Assembly: GCF_029525575.1 (NCBI RefSeq) | Contig: NZ_JAPDIA010000008.1 | Coordinates: forward strand, 434,001 to 498,000 | From: Cohnella rhizosphaerae | GTDB lineage: Bacteria > Bacillota > Bacilli > Paenibacillales > Paenibacillaceae | Reading direction: 5' to 3' | DNA length: 64,000 nucleotides | Shown here: positions 9,358 through 18,900 of the stretch, piece by piece | Layout of the letters: each line of letters begins with the position of its first letter | Numbering within the stretch: the stretch's first letter is position 1 | Notes under the pieces: model-generated | Told to the model about the DNA's origin: nothing | What the model saw: the letters and a program-made list of their open reading frames with translations, nothing else | The model's database searches: none | Position numbers and translations under genes: made by a program

Positions 9358-9381
9358 TTTTGTTTTTCTTTTTTTTTAATG

Positions 9382-9414
9382 AACGTCAGGGGGGATTCCC
9401 TTGACGTTTTTTTT
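9382..9414 (+). terminator. Rho-independent terminator
   Basis: AACGTCAGGG pairs with CCCTTGACGTT around a short loop and is followed by T8. It ends the membrane AraC regulator transcript. Confidence 0.85.
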
Positions 9415-9687
9415 GCGCTTTGCAGCGAAACGCGCCTTATCCAAGCCGAATTCCCGCTCCGGCGCGTCCCGATCGACCGTACCCTTCTCCAATGGGCCGT
9501 CCCTGCGTCCCGTCGCGGAAAATGGGCCGTTCTAAGGCGAATCGGCTCCCCGAAATCGGGTTTTTGGTACGTAGAAATACCGATTTGTACCTACCGAAGG
9601 GCGATTTGGATGCGCTATCATCGGACCTGTAGAAAGCGCTGCCAAGACAAATCGGCGCTAGGGAACGATAGGAGGGGATCGTCCAAG
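9415..9687. other. Intergenic region before the transporter operon
   Basis: I see no gene in these 273 bases. The sequence repeats short blocks such as AATGGGCCGT (about 9491 and 9531) and CGATTTG (about 9581 and 9602). The block GATTTGTACCTACCGAAG resembles the reverse complement of the core of the 51-bp repeats found after fmt, so it may be a decayed copy. The transporter promoter should lie here, but I cannot place it with confidence. Confidence 0.35.
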
Positions 9688-10666
9688 ATGGATGGAGAAA
9701 TCGCATGGGAAGGCAACGCGCAGCCGCAGCCGATCCGCAAGCGGACGAAAAGGAGCCGGACGCTCGAAGCCAGGAAAAGCTTCAAGAAACATTGGCAGCT
9801 GTACCTGGTCGTGCTGCCGCCGCTTTTGTTCTTTTTTGATTTTCAAGTATTACCCGATGGCAAACGCCGTGCTCGCCTTCAAAGATTACAACGTCATTAA
9901 AGGCATCTGGGGAAGTCCCTGGGTCGGGATGCGGAACTTCAAGCTCTTTTTCGACAACCCGATCTTCTGGGACCTGATCCGCAATACGATCCTGCTGAGC
10001 GGCTACCTGCTGCTGGCGGGCTTCCCGATCCCGATTCTGCTCGCGCTCATGCTGAACGAGATCCGCAGCGGGCGATTCAAGCGCATCGTGCAGCTCGTGA
10101 CGTTCGCGCCTTACTTTATCTCGACGGTCGTCATGGTGTCGATCATCATGCTGTTCCTGGCGCCGAGACTCGGCTTCGCCAATGTCGCCTTGAACCACCT
10201 GGGCTTCGATTCGATCAACTTCCTCGGCGAGCCCGGCATGTTCCGTTCGATCTACGTCTGGTCCGACATCTGGCAGACGGCCGGCTACTCGGCGGTCATC
10301 TACCTGGCGGCGCTGGCGGGCATCGATCCGACGCTGTACGAGGCGGCCAAGGTAGACGGCGCGTCCAGGTTCCAGAAGATCGTTCATGTCGATCTGCCGG
10401 GCATCCTGCCCACGATCGTCGTCATTCTGATCCTGAACGTCGGCAACGTCATGGCGATCGGCTTCGAAAAGGTGTATCTGCTTCAAAATCCGCTGAATCA
10501 GTCGACCTCGGAAATCATCGCGACCTATGTCTACAGCATCGGCCTGCTGAACGCCAACTACAGCTTCGCCACCGCGGTCGGACTATTCAACTCGGTCATT
10601 AATCTGGTCCTGCTGCTCCTGGTCAACGGCATCGCCAAGCGCCTGACGAACAGCAGCATCTGGTAG
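9688..10666 (+). CDS. ABC sugar transporter permease, LplB-like (frameshift in T6)
   Basis: The start is ATG 9688, ten bases after AGGAGGGG (9670-9677). The cytoplasmic N-terminus runs into the first membrane helix (LYLVVLPPLLFF), where a T6 run (9832-9837) breaks the frame. With five T it continues LIFKYYPMANAVLAFKDYN and reads to 10666, for 325 residues. Six hydrophobic segments and the EAA loop (YEAAKVDGASRFQKIVHVDL, about residues 213-232) identify a CUT1-type inner-membrane permease of the LplB group. It pairs with the second permease 15 bases downstream and the lipoprotein after that to import an oligosaccharide. No ATPase gene is nearby, so a shared MsmX-type ATPase is inferred. Confidence 0.87.
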
Positions 10667-10681
10667 AAAGGAGATTCGAAC

Positions 10682-11590
10682 ATGCAGGCACAAGCCGCAA
10701 CCAAGCGAACGGCCATCCGGGAATCGACCGGGGACCGTCTGTTCATGGCCGTCGTCTATACGATCCTCACGATCGTTCTGATCGCCGTCCTGTATCCGCT
10801 CATTTACATCCTCAGCAGTTCGATCAGCAGCCCCGCCGCCGTCACGTCCGGACGCGTCTTCCTGTGGCCGGTGGACATTTCCTTCAAAGGCTTCGAGACG
10901 CTGTTCAACACGCCCGCCATCTTGACCGGGTACGGCAATTCGATCTTCTACACGGCGGCCGGCACGCTGATCAGCGTCGCGCTGACAGTGATGATCGCCT
11001 ACCCGCTGTCGCGCAAAACGTTTTTCGGACGCAATGCCCTCATGATGATCGTCACCTTTACGATGATTTTCAGCGGCGGCCTGATCCCGACCTACATGGT
11101 CGTCAAGTCGCTGCATCTGATCGATACCCGGTGGGCGCTGCTCATCCCGAACGCGATCTGGGTGTGGCAGGTCATCATCGCCCGCACGTTTTTCCAAGCT
11201 TCGATACCCGATGAACTCGCCGAAGCCGCCGAGATCGACGGCTGCAGCGACCTGCGCTTCATGCGCAGCGTCGTCATCCCGCTCTCCAAGCCGATTCTTG
11301 CCGTCCTGGTGCTCATGTATGCCGTCGGTCAGTGGAATGCTTACTTCGACGCGCTGATCTACCTGAAGTCCGCGAACCTGTTCCCGCTGCAGCTCGTGCT
11401 GCGCAGCATCATCATCCAGAACAACAGCTCCGGCATGATGGACGCGATGAAAATGGTCGAGCGGCAGCAGCTGTCCGAGCTGCTCAAGTATTCGCTGATC
11501 GTGGTGGCGACGCTGCCCGTGCTCATTATTTATCCGTTCGTGCAGCGGTATTTCGTACAGGGCATGCTGGTCGGCTCCGTGAAGGGATAA
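10682..11590 (+). CDS. ABC sugar transporter permease, YtcP-like
   Basis: This 302-residue inner-membrane permease of the CUT1 family has six predicted helices. The first is at about residues 20-45 (VVYTILTIVLIAVLYPLIYI). The EAA loop, AEAAEIDGCSDLRFMRSVVI, lies near residues 180-200, and the protein ends in the typical YFVQGMLVGSVKG. The ATG at 10682 follows AAAGGAG (10667-10673), 15 bases after the first permease, so the two are co-transcribed. It is the heterodimer partner of LplB-like permeases in many Paenibacillaceae carbohydrate loci. Confidence 0.9.
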   Translation: MQAQAATKRTAIRESTGDRLFMAVVYTILTIVLIAVLYPLIYILSSSISSPAAVTSGRVFLWPVDISFKGFETLFNTPAILTGYGNSIFYTAAGTLISVALTVMIAYPLSRKTFFGRNALMMIVTFTMIFSGGLIPTYMVVKSLHLIDTRWALLIPNAIWVWQVIIARTFFQASIPDELAEAAEIDGCSDLRFMRSVVIPLSKPILAVLVLMYAVGQWNAYFDALIYLKSANLFPLQLVLRSIIIQNNSSGMMDAMKMVERQQLSELLKYSLIVVATLPVLIIYPFVQRYFVQGMLVGSVKG

Positions 11591-11685
11591 CGCCGTCCGG
11601 CGGCGAATGTGAGAGGGGGGGATGCGTATGTAGCACGCTGCCGCAAACTTAGCCTGCAACTATCCAAGAAAAGGGAGCGACCCAA

Positions 11686-13365
11686 TTGAAAAAGAGAATC
11701 GTAAGTCTGCTGGCGATCGTCATCGCCCTCAGCATGGCACTGGCGGCCTGCGCCAAAAACGAAAATTCGCCCGCCTCGTCTAGCGGCGCCTCGACTTCTT
11801 CCGCCGCCGCATCGGGAAGCGCTTCGGCGTCCGCCGCGCCGGTGCCGATCAAGGTATTCTCGATCCAGGAGTCCAATATCGATCTTACGACGAACAAATT
11901 TTCCAAGTTTATCGAGGATAAATTCAACATCAAGTTCGACTGGCAGCTTAACCCGTCCGACGGCGCGAAGGAAAAACGCCAGATCTCGCTCGCGAGCGGC
12001 GACTATCCCGACGCCTACATCCTGCCTTCCTACATCGATCATTTCTCGCAAGCCGATCTGCTCAAGTACGGCAAGCAGGGCGTCATCGTCCCGCTGAACG
12101 ACCTGATCGACCAATACGGCCCGAACATCAAGGCGGCGATGGAAGCGCATCCCGACCTGAAGCAATACATCACGGCGCCGGACGGCAACATTTACGGCCT
12201 CGTATCCTACACGCAATGCTTCCACTGCTCGTACCCGAACAAGATGTGGGTCAACACCAAGTGGATGAAGCAGCTCGGAATCGAGCCGCCGAAGACGACC
12301 GAAGAATTCAAAGCGATGCTCGAAGCGTTCAAGACGAAGGACCCGAACGGCAACGGCAAGCAAGACGAAGTGCCGCTTAGCGGTTCCATCGAAGACTTCG
12401 GCGTTCGCGTCGTGCCTTACCTGATGAACGGCTTCGTCTACGACGACGACCGCAACTACCTGAACCTGAAGGACGGCAAGGTCGTCTCCGCCGCCGTCAC
12501 GCCGGAATGGAAGGAAGGCCTCGCGTACATCAAGTCGCTGTACGACGAGAAGCTGATCGATCCGGGCGCCTTCACGCAAAACGCCGAAGCGTTCAAGAAG
12601 ATCGGCGAAAACGGCGACGCGCAAATTCTCGGCGCAGGCGCGGGCATGCACCCCGCTATCTTCGTCAACATCGACAAAGGCAACCGTTTCTCCGCCGACT
12701 ATGACGCACTGCCTCCGCTGACCGGTCCGCACGCATCGTTCGCGACGCATGACGGCGGCGGCGTCGACCCGGGCGCCAAGTTCGTCATCACGAACAAGGC
12801 CAGCAAAGAAGCGCAAGTCGCGCTGATCAAAATGGTCGACTATATGTTCACGCCGGAAGGCCAGACGAACGGCGCATCCGGCATGGAAGGCATCGACTGG
12901 GAGAAGCCGGGCCCGGACGACGTGGCCCTGGACGAGAGCATCAAGGCGCAATTCAAGCCGATTCCGGCGACCGAAGGCGAAGCGCCGCGCAATGCGGGCT
13001 GGAGCGGCGTCGCCCACTTCTACCAACCGAAGGAATACCGCGACAGCTTCGTCTCGGCGACGGACATCTACGATTCGGCCGGCTATGAGCGCAGACTGTA
13101 CCAAGCGACCCTCGAGTATCAAGGCCACGAGCCGAAGGAGCTGTTCCCGCTCTGGTCGCTGTGGATCGATCCTACGCTCACCGACGAAGCCAGCATCCTG
13201 CAAACGAACTTGAAGAACTACATCGAGCGCAGCGAGCTTCAATTCATCACGGGCAACCTCGACCTGAACAAAGACTGGGACAGCTACGTGAAAGGCTTGA
13301 AGGACCTGAAGCTGGACCGCTACCTGGAAATCCTGCAGCAAGCGTACGACAAGGCCGCGAAATAA
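11686..13365 (+). CDS. Extracellular sugar-binding lipoprotein (LplA-like)
   Basis: This 559-residue lipoprotein is the solute-binding subunit of the transporter. A signal peptide (residues 1-20) ends in a lipobox with Cys at about residue 21 (MALAACAKN), so the protein should be lipid-anchored outside the membrane. A Ser/Ala-rich linker follows, then the binding fold of family 1 extracellular proteins (ISLASGDYPDAYILPSY, NIYGLVSY, NKMWVNTKWMKQLGIEPPKT). The start is TTG 11686 after AAAGGGAG. The 95-base gap from the permeases contains a GC hairpin near 11591. It sits directly upstream of the glycosidase genes, whose products probably feed it. Confidence 0.9.
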   Translation: MKKRIVSLLAIVIALSMALAACAKNENSPASSSGASTSSAAASGSASASAAPVPIKVFSIQESNIDLTTNKFSKFIEDKFNIKFDWQLNPSDGAKEKRQISLASGDYPDAYILPSYIDHFSQADLLKYGKQGVIVPLNDLIDQYGPNIKAAMEAHPDLKQYITAPDGNIYGLVSYTQCFHCSYPNKMWVNTKWMKQLGIEPPKTTEEFKAMLEAFKTKDPNGNGKQDEVPLSGSIEDFGVRVVPYLMNGFVYDDDRNYLNLKDGKVVSAAVTPEWKEGLAYIKSLYDEKLIDPGAFTQNAEAFKKIGENGDAQILGAGAGMHPAIFVNIDKGNRFSADYDALPPLTGPHASFATHDGGGVDPGAKFVITNKASKEAQVALIKMVDYMFTPEGQTNGASGMEGIDWEKPGPDDVALDESIKAQFKPIPATEGEAPRNAGWSGVAHFYQPKEYRDSFVSATDIYDSAGYERRLYQATLEYQGHEPKELFPLWSLWIDPTLTDEASILQTNLKNYIERSELQFITGNLDLNKDWDSYVKGLKDLKLDRYLEILQQAYDKAAK

Positions 13366-13401
13366 GCACGAGCCGGCCGGCATAGGAACGCGCAGCACAG
13401 G

Positions 13402-13425
13402 CCTTCTGGCCCTAAAGCCGGAAGG
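13402..13425 (+). terminator. Hairpin after the binding-protein gene
   Basis: CCTTCTGGC (13402-13410) pairs with GCCGGAAGG (13417-13425) around a 6-base loop. No T tract follows, so it may be a stabilising or attenuating hairpin that sets different levels of binding protein and downstream hydrolase. Confidence 0.5.
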
Positions 13426-13472
13426 TCTGGCTCGTCATGCCCGAAAAAGGAATTCGAGGGGGAGGCGGGCTT

Positions 13473-15929
13473 GTGAAACCGCGTAAGCAAAGCATGAAAC
13501 ATGCAATGGGGGGGCTTCGCTTGAACGTCATGGAAAGGGCAGCCGCCCACGGCATCCGCTACGACCGTCCGGCCGCGACGTTTTTCGAGGGCGCGCTGCT
13601 CGGCAACGGCAAGCTCGGCGCCGTCGTCACGACCCGGCCCGACGCGATCGTCATTCACTTCGGACATAACAACGTGTGGGACATTCGCATCGCGGAAAAC
13701 AATAAAGAAAAGATCGGCACTTTCGAGAGTCTTTTCTCGAGGCTCAAGGAAATTCCCTCGCACTACGGCTCGCTTTCCGATGATCCCTGGTACCGCGAAT
13801 ACGTGGAGATGGCAGCAGAAAACTACGCCCGGCCTTATCCGCGCCCGATGCCCTGCGGCTCGCTGCTGCTCGGCTTCGACCGCCGGCGGATCGAAGTGCT
13901 CGGCCATACGCTTCGCATCCACGACGGCATGTGCGAGATCGATCTGCTCGCGGACGGCAAGCAAATGCAGCTTTTGACGTTCGTCGAGCAGGATTCGGAC
14001 GCGCTGCGACTGGCGCTCAGGGCGGATGGCGGACCGGAAGACGTACAGATCGTTTTCAACCGCGTCAAGCTGATCGCCGATCCACGGACGCCGCAAGAGC
14101 TGCCTGCTCCGGAACCCTATATCGATGCGCAGCGGGGTCTGATGGCTTTTCGCCAGCGTTTGCCCGCCGCGACCGGCGGGGAGCCGGAAGATGACGGAAG
14201 GGCAACCGACCGCGCTTTCCGCCTGACGGCGACGTTCGAACCGAAGGCTGTCCTGCAGGCAGGCGTTTCCTCCTGGGAAGGACTGCTGAACCCGGTTCAG
14301 GCGGAAGGCAGGTTCGAGGTGCGCGTCGCGCTCGACGAGGGATTCGACGCCGACGTACCGGAGCCGGATGCCGCGCAGCAGGCTGGCGACGCCGGATTCG
14401 CAAGTGCATTCGCGCAGGCGGCGGACAGCTGGTCGCGCTTCTGGTCGCGCTCCGGCGTGGCGCTCGGCGACGCTTTTCTTGAGCGAACCTGGTACCGCAA
14501 CTTGTACTTTTTCAACTGCGCCGTCTCGCCGGATGCCATTTGTCCGGGCTTGTTCGCCAACTGGAGCTACGGCAAGATCGGCTCCGAATGGCACGGCGAC
14601 TATCATATGAACTACAACACGCAGCAGCCGTTCTGGCTGGCTTTCTCCAGCAACCACGTCGACAAGCATCTTGCCTACGTGGACATGGTCGAACGGATCG
14701 GACCGGTCAGCCGCAAGTGGGCGAGCGAATATTACGGGTCGCGAGGCGCGTATTACCCGCATTCGGCTTACCCGGTCGAGATGACGATGATGCCGTATCC
14801 GGTCCCGCATTGGGGCTGGGAAATTTGCGAGACGCCATGGACCGTGCAAAGCCTGTGGTGGCATTACCTGTACACGATGGATCTCGATTTTCTCGCCGGA
14901 CGCGCGTTCGGTCCGATCCGCGACGCCGCGCTGTTCATGGTCGATTACATGAAACGTCCGGACGCGCGGGGAGAAGCTTGGGGCGACGAACGCTATCACG
15001 TTTATCCGACCGTCGCCCCGGAGCTGTACGAGCTGACGCCGGGCTTTCGTTTGAACCGGGATTGTATCGTCGATCTGACGCTGACGAAGTTCTTGTACCG
15101 CGCATTCGGGCAAGCTTGCGCAGCGCTAGGGCGGACGCAAGAGGAGGCGGAACTGCTCGCGGAGGTAGAGGAGGTGCTGTCGCATTTTCCGGACTATCCG
15201 ACCGCGGAGTCGGCGCGCGGCACCGTTTTCGTCTCGGTCCCGGGTGAGGATCCGGAGGTCGTGTACAACGTGCCGAACGGCGTCGCTACGGTATTTCCCG
15301 GCGAGGACCACGGCTTGCATTCGCCGCCGGACGACTATGCGATCGCGGCGAACAGCTACCTCAACCATCGCAACGAAGGCGGCAACGACCTGGTGTTTTT
15401 CGCGATGGCCGGCGCCCGTCTGGGCCTGCTCGATCTCGAACGGTTCAAACGACAGATCGAATACTGCATGCTGCCCAACGGGACCTGCACCGACAAGCTC
15501 CTGGAGGCGGGCGGCCGCTATTCGGATACGACGCCTTTCGACTATATGGGGCAGATGGGGATCTGGTTTGAAAATTTCGCGCTGCCGGCCGTCATCAACG
15601 AGTGTCTGCTGCAGAGTTATAACGGCGTTTTGCGGCTGTTTCCCAATTGGCCCAAGCACCTGCCGGCTTCGTTCTCGACGCTGCGGGCGGCGGGCGGTTT
15701 TCTCGTAAGCGCTTCGCTCGAGAACGGCCAGGTAAGTTGGATCGACATCTTCAGCGAGGCCGGCGCTCCCCTTCAAATCTACAATCCGTGGACGGCCGAT
15801 GCGGCCGTTCTGCGGGACGGCGCAGCCGAGCGGGCGAACGGCGCGCTTCTGGCGTTCGACATGCCGGCGGGAACGGCGCTGCGGCTTGTGCCGGTTCAAG
15901 ATGGAAGCCATCATTCGATTAGGAGCTGA
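13473..15929 (+). CDS. GH95-like glycoside hydrolase, 818 residues
   Basis: The protein resembles GH95 fucosidases in layout but is divergent. It opens with FFEGALLGNGKLGAVVTT, like the family start. Its mid region has WHGDYHMNYNTQQPFW, which aligns in position with the catalytic Asn region of GH95, and the C-terminal part has INECLLQSYNGVLRLFPNWP, matching the family segment MLLQSHGGVIRLLP. No signal peptide is visible. The start GTG 13473 lies 7 bases after AGGGGGAGG; an in-frame ATG at 13437 precedes that site. A G7 run near 13507-13514 stays in frame. It follows the transporter genes and probably cleaves imported oligosaccharides; the specificity is unknown and may differ from the gene at 4630. 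Confidence 0.8.
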   Translation: MKPRKQSMKHAMGGLRLNVMERAAAHGIRYDRPAATFFEGALLGNGKLGAVVTTRPDAIVIHFGHNNVWDIRIAENNKEKIGTFESLFSRLKEIPSHYGSLSDDPWYREYVEMAAENYARPYPRPMPCGSLLLGFDRRRIEVLGHTLRIHDGMCEIDLLADGKQMQLLTFVEQDSDALRLALRADGGPEDVQIVFNRVKLIADPRTPQELPAPEPYIDAQRGLMAFRQRLPAATGGEPEDDGRATDRAFRLTATFEPKAVLQAGVSSWEGLLNPVQAEGRFEVRVALDEGFDADVPEPDAAQQAGDAGFASAFAQAADSWSRFWSRSGVALGDAFLERTWYRNLYFFNCAVSPDAICPGLFANWSYGKIGSEWHGDYHMNYNTQQPFWLAFSSNHVDKHLAYVDMVERIGPVSRKWASEYYGSRGAYYPHSAYPVEMTMMPYPVPHWGWEICETPWTVQSLWWHYLYTMDLDFLAGRAFGPIRDAALFMVDYMKRPDARGEAWGDERYHVYPTVAPELYELTPGFRLNRDCIVDLTLTKFLYRAFGQACAALGRTQEEAELLAEVEEVLSHFPDYPTAESARGTVFVSVPGEDPEVVYNVPNGVATVFPGEDHGLHSPPDDYAIAANSYLNHRNEGGNDLVFFAMAGARLGLLDLERFKRQIEYCMLPNGTCTDKLLEAGGRYSDTTPFDYMGQMGIWFENFALPAVINECLLQSYNGVLRLFPNWPKHLPASFSTLRAAGGFLVSASLENGQVSWIDIFSEAGAPLQIYNPWTADAAVLRDGAAERANGALLAFDMPAGTALRLVPVQDGSHHSIRS

Positions 15930-15934
15930 TCCGT

Positions 15935-18900
15935 TTGCATCGAATCGTTAAGAGAAGAAGTCTCATCCTGCTGCTCGTCGTCGCGCTCTTCGCGCAGCTC
16001 GGTCTCGTCGCCCCCGGCGCGAAAAGGGCCGCCGCGGCCGACAAGGAGCTGGCGCAGAAGCCCTATATGGGCTGGAGCAGTTACAGCATGCAGGTGTACG
16101 ACGGTCCGTCCGGCGGCTGGACTTCCGCTGCCAAGATCAAGCAGATGTCCGACGCGATGCACGAAAAGCTCCAGTCGCACGGTTACAACTACATCAATAT
16201 CGACGCGGGCTGGAACGGCGGCATGGACGAATACGCCCGGCCGATTCCGAGCGAGACGCTGTATCCGGACGGCTTTCAGAACGTCATCGACTACGTTCAC
16301 GCCAATGGGCAGAAGATCGGGATTTATCTGATCCCGGGGCTGTCGCCGGCGGCGTACGAGGCGAACCTGCCGATTTACGGCACGGAAAGCTGCCACATTC
16401 GGGACATCACGAAACAGCCCGTCCAATATGCGGATTACTGGAACATCGGCTATAAAATCGACTTTAAAACGAATCCCGAATGCGCGCAGGCCTACATCGA
16501 TTCGATCGCGGATCTGATCGGCTCCTGGGGCATCGACTTCGTCAAGTTCGACAGCGTGACGCCGGGCTCCGGCCACAACGACACGACGATCGACGCGCGC
16601 GACGACGTGGCGGCCTGGTCCAAGGCGCTCGCTCGCCACGGGATCTGGTTCGAGCTGTCCTGGGCGCTTGACCACAACTATGCGGACGTGTGGAAAAAGT
16701 ACGCTAACGGCTGGCGCGTCAATTGGGACGTCGAATCCTACGACCCGAAGGTCGGCCTGACGCAGTGGGCCAACATCGCCCGGCTGTTCCCGGACGCCGC
16801 GATCTGGTGGCGGGACGCGGGTCCCCGCACCGGCTGGAACGACTTCGACTCCCTGAACGTCGGCAACGGCGCGATGGACGGTCTGACCAAGGACGAGCGC
16901 CAGACGGCGATGACGTTCTGGTCCGTATCGGCGGCGCCGCTGTATACGGGCAACGATCTGACGCGCCTCGACAGCTTCGGTCTCCAACTGCTGACGAACG
17001 ACGAGGTTATCGCCGTCAATCAGGCGGGCCGTCCGGCGCATCCCGTGTCCACCGCGACCAGCCAGCAGGTCTGGTTCGCGAACAACGGCGACGGCACCTA
17101 CAACGTCGCGGTGTTCAACCTTGGAACCAAAGCCGAATCCATCACGGTAAACTGGCGCGATATCGGACTTAGCGGGCCGGCATCGGTTCGCGATCTGTGG
17201 AGCCACAGCGAGCTCGGTACGTTCGAGAAGGGCTATACGGCCGAAAGCGTCGATCCGCATGCGTCGCGCTTGTTCAAGGTAACGGCGAAGAGCGGAACGT
17301 CGTTCGTCAACGACGACGACACGGGCTTCATTTATGACGGCGACTGGACGCGCAACGGCGGCAAGGAAGTGTCCGCCGAGTCGCAGGATCTGACGGTGAA
17401 CGTGGGGACGACGGCGCCTGGTCTGACGGCTTCCGCTCCGCAGGAAGACGTAAGCAACGTTCAAGATCCGGCGACGAACGCGCAAGCGTTAACGGCCGCC
17501 GATCATTATTACGTACTGAACGACGACGATACGGACATTCAGTACCAGGGAAACTGGAACGACAGCGGCGATCGGGGCTTAGGCGATTACGCGAACGACG
17601 TTCATTGGACGGACGGGAACGGCAATTCGTTTCAACTGACTTTTAAGGGTACGGGCATCGACTACATTACCGAAACGGAAGGCGCTCAGGGCAATGTCGA
17701 CATCTATCTGGACGGCGCGCTGCAGGGCACGGCCGACACGCACAAGGACGACGGGCGTTCGGTGCAGCAGACCGTTTACCGGATCGAAGGGCTGGACGGC
17801 GAGGCGCATACGCTGAAAGGCGTGAAGCAGTCCGGCGGCTATGCGCTGCTGGATGCGCTCAAAGTGCGCGTCGACCATCTGATCGATCCGGCGGCAGCAT
17901 CGTTCGACTCGGAGCTGCCGGCGGACGTTCAGACCGCGCTCAAGGTCGACGCCCGCTACTTGAACAGCGTGACGCTGAACGGGAGCTCGCTCGCCAATCC
18001 TGCGGACTACAGGGTAGCCGGCGGTACGGTAACGGTGAAAAAAGAAGCCTTCGCGGGTCTCGCGGCCGGCGATGCGACGCTCGCCTTCGCCTTCGCGGGC
18101 GGCGATTCGGAGTCGAAGACCGTTACGATCAGCGGCCAGAGCAGCGCGATCAGCCCGAAGACCGCTTCCTTCGACAAGAAGCCCGCGAATCAATCTGACG
18201 TGTCGACCACGCTGACGCTGAACGGCAATTCGCTTGTCGGCATCGCGAACGGCGACAAGGCGTTGACGGCCGGTACGGATTATTCGGTCGCCGGGACGAC
18301 GGTCAAGATTGCGAAGTCTTATCTGGCCACGCTGCCTGTCGGCAGCGCGCAGCTCGCGTTCTCGTTCAGCGGCGGTGCGCCGCAGACGCTGACGATTAAC
18401 GTGACCGATACGTCGGGACTGCGGTACGTGCTCGTGAACAACAGCGATGCGGGCATCGCGTACAGCGGCTCCTGGAACAACAACGGCGGCCGTCCGTACG
18501 GCGATTACCAGGGCGACGTGCAATTTACGGAAAACAACGGCGATTCGTTCACGTACGTGTTCTCGGGAACGGGCATCGGGATCGTTACGGAGATGGACAA
18601 TTCCCAAGGCGATATGGACGTGTATCTGGACGGACAGCTCGTCTCGACGGTCGATACGCGCAGCGCGGTACGCAAGGGCTTCCAGACCGTGTACAGCGTC
18701 TCCGGTCTGCCGAACGGCCAGCATACGCTGAAGGGCGTCAAGAAGAACGGCCAGTTCATGCTGCTTGACGCGCTTCGAATCGAAAAGCCGAGCCTGCTCG
18801 GCGAGGAAGCGGTCGGATTCGATCCGGCGCAGCCGGCGGATGCGGCGGTAACCCTGCTCCGGGACAGCGGCAGCCTTGTCGACGTGAGGAACGGAACCAA

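Noticed and set aside
11530-13398. 622-codon minus-strand frame opposite the sugar-binding lipoprotein
   Set aside because: Shadow of a clear lipoprotein gene; composition is low-information Arg/Val/Asp and no motif is visible.
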